Positions 59,231-64,000 of a stretch of 64,000 nt of DNA are shown here, one piece after another. The stretch comes from Pinus tabuliformis (Eukaryota > Streptophyta > Pinopsida > Pinales > Pinaceae). Made by a program: the position numbers and the translations under genes. The stretch lies in the NCBI GenBank assembly GCA_031772625.1, contig CM062815.1, positions 121,133,977-121,197,976 on the forward strand, given 5' to 3'. The notes below the pieces were generated by a model. The model was not told where the DNA came from. It made no database searches and saw only the letters and a program-made list of their open reading frames with translations. Numbering within the stretch: position 1 is the stretch's first letter; each line of letters begins with the position of its first letter.

Positions 59231-62200
59231 CTACTTCAGGAGGTTTGTTGAGGCGTGAACTGAGCTGGACGGATAGGTGGCATCCTGAATATCGGGAATC
59301 ATATACCCGATCGCATCTGTTAGGCACTTAAGGGCGGCTCTTTGTGTATGCGGCTTTACCAGGAAGAACCAATATATGTCCCAGGTTAAACTGTTAATCC
59401 TAGCGATTAATCTCCCCTTTTCCTCTAAATCAGGATAACATGATTGCTCCAATGTGTTCGTTGTTGTCAACTTTCCTGGTGTGCATTGGGAGATCATGTT
59501 TGATAAATAGAGAGTGTTATTAACCAGTTCAACTAGATTGCTGGAAGTTGATTTACATCTTGAAGCTGCCCTCTCTGCTCTCATTAACTGGGACTGCCAT
59601 TCCGTAAAGAGTATATCTTTATGTGTTTCTAGGATCCTGGGCAAATTCGCCGCTTGTCCTTGATCAGAATCTTGCCAGTCAAGAAATGCAGCTATGGTTT
59701 CTTCGGCTTGATCCAATTCAGTTCTGGCCTTCTCTACCTGCTTATTTATGGATGCCGTTAATTCACACAGTGGCTCTGCCTGGGCGATTTGTTGACACAG
59801 AAGCTTAATTTGGGATATTAATGCAGTGTTTATTTGTAATGCTTCTGCTCTAAATTCAGCCACTTGTGGAATGCCCTTTATTTTTTCGAGCTGTGATGAC
59901 AATTGAGCAATTTGCTCATCTTTTGTTTTCATCATTTGCCCATTTGCTGCCTTTAATTGTGCCAATGCCTCTGATAATTCCTTCTATTTCTGGATCGCGC
60001 TTTGGTTGATCCTTTGCTTTTCTCCCTGCAATTGTTGAGTTAGTTGACTGTTCACTTGCTGTTGTGTCAACAATTGCTGCTCTGCCTACTCTGCCTTCTG
60101 CTTTGTCTCAGCTAACTCTGCCTGTAATGAGAAAATCTCTTGATCCTTGGTTTTCAGTAGAAGACTTACCTCCGATGCCTTATCAATTGTCGCTGCCGAA
60201 TAGGCTCCCGCATACTGCGACAGTTTTGTTAGGTCGTCGGAGGGGTCAAATTCCTCCTTCCGAACCACATTGCCCGTAACAGTTTGCTCTTGGAAAAGGG
60301 AAGGTTGATCAGTCCTTCTTCTTTTCCTTTGTCGTTTCACCACTGCTTTATGCCTTGGGCTGTAGAAAACATCCAGGGGAGGAATATCTTCTACCTGGAG
60401 AATGATTTGGTCGGAGGGGTCCTTTGGTATTATCTCAACGTCTTTAGAAATGGGTGGGCCGCTGGTTCCACTCAGAACCTGTGATGAAGTGATTTCCGGT
60501 GTGTCCGTTGTCTTGGAAGTGTCTGTATCTTTTGAACATTCCAACCCACTGATGATGGAATCAAATTGCTTCCATTCCTGGAGCAATTTAGGGTCAATAC
60601 GAGTATCTATATTGACATCAATGGTGGTTTGTTTTTGCTTTTCGGCTTGGGACTCCTTCCGCACTTTTTCCTGTTCTCTCTTCTGTTGTTCCTCTTGTTC
60701 TTTCTTTTGCCTTTCCTCATGCTCTTTCTTTTGCTTTTCCTCTTTCTCTCTTCTCTGTTTTTCCTCCTGTTCTCTCCTCTGCTTTTCCTCCTGTTCTTTC
60801 TTATGATCCTTTGTTATAACCGGAGGTTCCTTTGACTGTTGCCGACCAGGCTCGCTTGATGATGTCGCTAGGGTTGTCGCTAGTAAATCTAGAGGCAGAG
60901 TTTGCAACCTCTGTTCTCTAAGTTTATTAAATTCAGTCAACCCTTCATCATTATATTTCGCTTTGGCGAATGCTTTAACCTGATTTATTGTCTCAGCTGA
61001 AGAGAACAAGTCGTCAAACATATCTTCTTTATGGTCAAATCTTGTCAATTTGGCCTGTTCTAGTGCAGTATAGGCAACTTTGTTTGGATCAAACTGCCTA
61101 TTTGGGAGAGTCGCCAGAGTTAAGGATTGAATCTTTGTAGCTTCCTTTTCTGCATGTTTGAGGTCATGCAAGGTATATACATCGCATCTCAAAGGAAAAG
61201 AGGGCCAGCCTTGCTTCTTATTTTTCTTGAGTGTTTGTGTAACACTCTCAACAATGATTTGGTAAGAAATTTCCCTTGCCAGCAGCTTATCCGGTATGTA
61301 TAAAGGGAGGACATGAGGTTTGTCTTGGCTACCGAAAACTCTTATGTAGGTAAATCTCTCCTCTCCAAACCATCTACCTATTGCGGTTAAATCAATTCCG
61401 GCTTGATAAGAAATATTGGGAGCAGGTTTATCAAAAATGGAATAATAAATAGGCAACATAAAGCCATTATAGACTTGGTATAGATGATGTTTATAAGAAG
61501 ATTTCCACAATTTCTGATGATATATATGAATAGGCATGGGGTCTTGTGCAGTCCACCTCCAGCCGAGTACGGGGAATTCAAAGTTAAAACACAGGGTATC
61601 TAGAATATAGGCACTGTAGTAGAATGGGGGAATTACCCTTTCAGAAATACGGGTCTTGCTTCTAAACTCAAGCACAGCTGTTGCTAATTTGTCTAAGAGG
61701 ATAGTGGCCCAATCCATAATTACACTGTTGCATGCTGCTTCCATTAGGGGAACCATTTCTATGGTAAAATTAGCAGAGTCATGCAATCCCCACAATCTAC
61801 ACATCATTATTCCAGCATAGCAATAAGGAGAGGCCAGGGAATCAACTGAGTACTTACCAGACGACTCATGTTTGTGCTTGGCCGGATTTTGTCTCCAATC
61901 CCGAATGGGTTCGGATTCAACTTCATTTTCGTTTGCGAATTTCTCCAGGAACGCCTTATTATATATCTTCTCTAGCTCAGGCAAATGATACATTTGCCTT
62001 AGATCATCTGCCCTGAATGACCCGAAAATTCTCCCGTCTCTGGTGCTGAAGGTTCTATCCAGGATTGGGATTTCTTCAATCGCCCACCGCACTACTTCTG
62101 TGTATGGGAGAATTTTCTCCCTGGCTGCTATCCTGTGAAGGAAAGAGTCGGCTAAGTCCTTGAGAGTACCCTCGGATTTCCGAGTTAAATCCACAGTAGC

Positions 62201-62452
62201 TTCTACTGTTGTCACTGCTGGTTCTTCGTCTTTAATCAGGTTGTAGGTACCTTGCCAAGTAACTCTGACGAGACCCGTACATGTAGTATCAGATATCAAT
62301 CCCTTCTTTTTGTCCACGACAGCTTGTCCTGCAGCTGGTGTAGCGGAAGCGCCTGTGGTCTTCTTGGATTTCTTCCCCATTTTGCTTGAGCTTTCTCCTT
62401 TGGATGAATTCTGCACAGAGGCGAAAATAAACGTAACACAGAGATATGCCAA
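59231..62452 (-). pseudogene. LTR-borne gene, copy in 5' LTR
   Basis: This long coding region lies wholly inside the LTR, in gag-pol sense, about 1050 residues in total extent. Possible starts are 62452 (MAYLCVTF) or the downstream MGKKSKKTTG at about 62380; a CTGTGCAG acceptor-like site between them could favour the latter after splicing. The N-terminal half has globular composition (FSTRDGRIFGSFRADDL, MYHLPELEKIYNKAF, YYSAYILDTLCFNFEFP, FPLRCDVYTLHDLKHAEKE). The middle is a repetitive EEKQRREQ helix, and the C-terminal part is another helix-rich segment (AQLSSQLEKIKG, INKQVEKARTELDQAEE). About one to two breaks. No domain is recognised; the homologue at 30.6-32.6 kb shows it is an older gene family. 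Confidence 0.8.
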
Positions 62453-62802
62453 TGAAAATCCAATATGGGAAAGATATATTGATCAAAGCGTGCTGAGAGA
62501 TTAACTCTAAAAATGGCTGCAGATACAATCCATGGGAAGATCTTACAATTACATTAAATGGCCGTTTAAGACCTGCACCCCTTAAATGCCCATTATACCA
62601 TTATTCAGCCGAATGACCTGTTTAAGCGTGCTATGGATGTTTTGGCGGTTGGGCGCAGGTGCATCATTGATTAGCAGATTAAGCTTTAAATATGATTTGA
62701 TCATAATATCCCTCCATTTAACAGCTTTTTTGAAATCCGCGCTATATCATAATCAGGCGTCGGGAACACTTAAATCCTTATGTTGACAATTATGAAACCC
62801 CG

Positions 62803-63125
62803 ATCGCCGATAGCGATATCACATCGCATCGGGAGAATTGGTATTATATAAACATATGGATAGCATACCACCGATCGCCGATAGCAAAATCGCATCACAT
62901 CGGGGTGAATGGGCATAACAATGTGCATAGATAGTGTATCGTCGATTGCCGATTGCGATATCGCATCGCATCGGGGGTATGACCTGGGCGCCTTATTATT
63001 GTGCATAGGATATTGTCGATTGCCGATTGCGATATCCCATCGCATCGAGGTGAAAGGCTTGGGGTGCTTTTAAGACTGCGTATAGAGTATCGCCGATAGT
63101 CGATAGCGATATCGCATCGGCGGGA
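62803..63125. repeat. U3 tandem array of GCGATATCGC-like units (5' LTR)
   Basis: This is the counterpart of 50590-50905. Units begin at about 62803, 62872, 62942, 63016 and 63089. Each contains the CCGAT(A/T)GCGATATCGCATCG type core with variants, some within the palindrome. Confidence 0.85.
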
Positions 63126-63385
63126 ACCCATATGTCACTTATTTGTGTTTTCTATGTCATTTCGATATGCGATCTTGCGATTGCTTTATCGCAATGATAA
63201 AAGATTATTTTATTTGATCAAAAATGGGTTTTTCAAAAGGTTTTATATAATGTCTTCATTTGGTTTGCGGACCTTTTTCAAATAATGCAATATTGATAGC
63301 AATTAACTTCTAAAGGGACCCATTTCATATGATAATTTTGTAAATATAAATGATATGAAATGGGGGGTTGTTGTAGGGCACAACA

Positions 63386-63390
63386 GGTTG
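63386..63390. repeat. Target-site duplication, right
   Basis: GGTTG immediately after the right LTR, identical to 46048-46052. Confidence 0.95.
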
Positions 63391-64000
63391 TTAGATACTT
63401 TTTAGTCAAGTTCTCTATTTAAGCCAAGACTATTGAAGGCTTAAGCATGTAGAATTTATGTAATCTGATTTTGAAACTCTTTGAAGACTGAAAGTTAATT
63501 GAAGAACCTGTTTCATTTCAAATTTTTTTCATGCTTGGTTGATTTACTGAAGTTGTTGTCGTTGAGATTTCCTCAAGTGTGTAAGGAAAGGGTGGAGGGC
63601 CCCCTCACCAAGCTAAGTGCGCTTCTTGGTTAAATTTTCGTAGTTTTTATAAATTAGTTCTTGTTTCAAATATATTTAGATGTGTGATGATTGTCGAATG
63701 AATATTGGTTTAATTCTAATCTACATGAAGGAACATATGGAATTTAAGTTAAATTCCCCTTCTATTTGATCTTGAACTAAAACTGAATTTCAATCTCCTT
63801 TTCTTATTTGAAGTTATTTCTTCATTTCTAGTTTGGAGCGATGGTGATTATGATAGAGTAGAATTGTGAAGAAGGACAACTTGGTCCTCCTTAGTTAGGA
63901 GCCTCTTTTTTTACATCTTCTACATCATAAACCATTGTTAATTAGTGCTTTTGGGTTTCTCTTCATGGAAATAGTATTGTAGGGAAGGACAACCAGGTTC
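63391..64000. other. Right flank, no gene recognised
   Basis: This continues the sequence interrupted at 46052. TCTATTTAAGCC near 63414 is TATA-like, and the stretch after it resembles a leader (GGAAAGGGTGGAGGGCCCCC). It may be part of an older LTR. Nothing firmer can be said. Confidence 0.35.

Larger units (their letters stand above)
46053..63385 (-). mobile_element. 17.3-kb Ty3/gypsy Tat-like LTR retrotransposon with gene-bearing LTRs
   Basis: Two direct repeats of 5119 bp (46053-51171) and 5099 bp (58287-63385) flank a 7.1-kb interior, with a perfect GGTTG duplication outside. On the minus strand the ends are TGTTGTGCCC...GGCATCAACA. Sampled LTR stretches differ by about 2 percent, so it is a recent insertion. 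The interior holds gag, protease, an archaeal-type RNase H, reverse transcriptase, RNase H and integrase on the minus strand. Each LTR additionally holds a long gene in the same sense. It is structurally complete, with about one break in gag-pol and a few in the LTR genes. The RNase H complement and integrase wording fit the Tat group; the lineage name is inference. Confidence 0.95.
58287..63385 (-). repeat. 5' LTR, 5.1 kb
   Basis: It is the direct repeat of 46053-51171. In element sense it starts TGTTGTGCCC at 63385 and ends ATCAACA at 58287. A TATA-like TTTATATAATACC occurs at about 62842-62854 on the minus strand, between the U3 array and the LTR gene start. Confidence 0.95.

Overview
The window is a piece of a large, repeat-packed land-plant nuclear genome. 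It is AT-rich and intron-bearing, and it is crowded with plant Ty3/gypsy lineages: Tat-type elements with an extra archaeal-like RNase H and an antisense accessory gene, and chromoviruses with a chromodomain. A gymnosperm or another large-genome plant is my best guess (inference, low confidence). I see no ordinary host gene, tRNA, rRNA or CRISPR array.

Layout. 0.6-6.9 kb is the 3' part of a Tat-like element: integrase, a separate RNase H ORF, a spliced antisense gene and an LTR. 6.9-9.7 kb is a decayed gypsy pol. 9.7-22.8 kb is mostly unrecognised AT-rich DNA with LTR scraps, short tandem repeats and one decayed coding stretch. 22.84-25.77 kb is a short chromovirus copy with two LTRs. 26.6-30.6 kb is a second, diverged copy of the first family's 3' end. 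30.6-32.6 kb is a decayed relative of the gene found later inside the giant LTRs. 33.12-45.12 kb is an unusual 12-kb DNA transposon. 46.05-63.39 kb is a young 17.3-kb Ty3 element with 5.1-kb LTRs and a perfect 5-bp target duplication.

The transposon at 33121-45123 is the main discovery candidate. It has 25-bp terminal inverted repeats and two divergent, intron-containing genes. The leftward gene encodes a probable transposase with an RNase H-like signature (D, D, GHTHDHIDQ), a long 29-residue acidic repeat array and a C-terminal chromatin-reader-like segment. The rightward gene, whose six coding exons splice to exactly 1023 codons, joins a ParB-like domain to an amino-methyltransferase-like domain (DIPHGF, then DLFSGSGT). 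Between them lie a compact divergent promoter with CGCG palindromes and a roughly 1.9-kb block that is almost pure C-rich and then switches to G-rich. The genes have decayed only slightly: four in-frame stops, each explainable by one C-to-T change. A transposon carrying its own ParB-methyltransferase suggests methylation-guided transposition or self-protection (inference).

The giant LTR element is the second unusual system. Each LTR carries a roughly 1000-residue gene in the same sense as gag-pol, ending in a highly charged coiled coil. A diverged homologue sits at 30.6-32.6 kb. That homologue's probable promoter and leader exon lie on the far side of the DNA transposon at about 45.5 kb, so the transposon appears to have landed in its leader intron.
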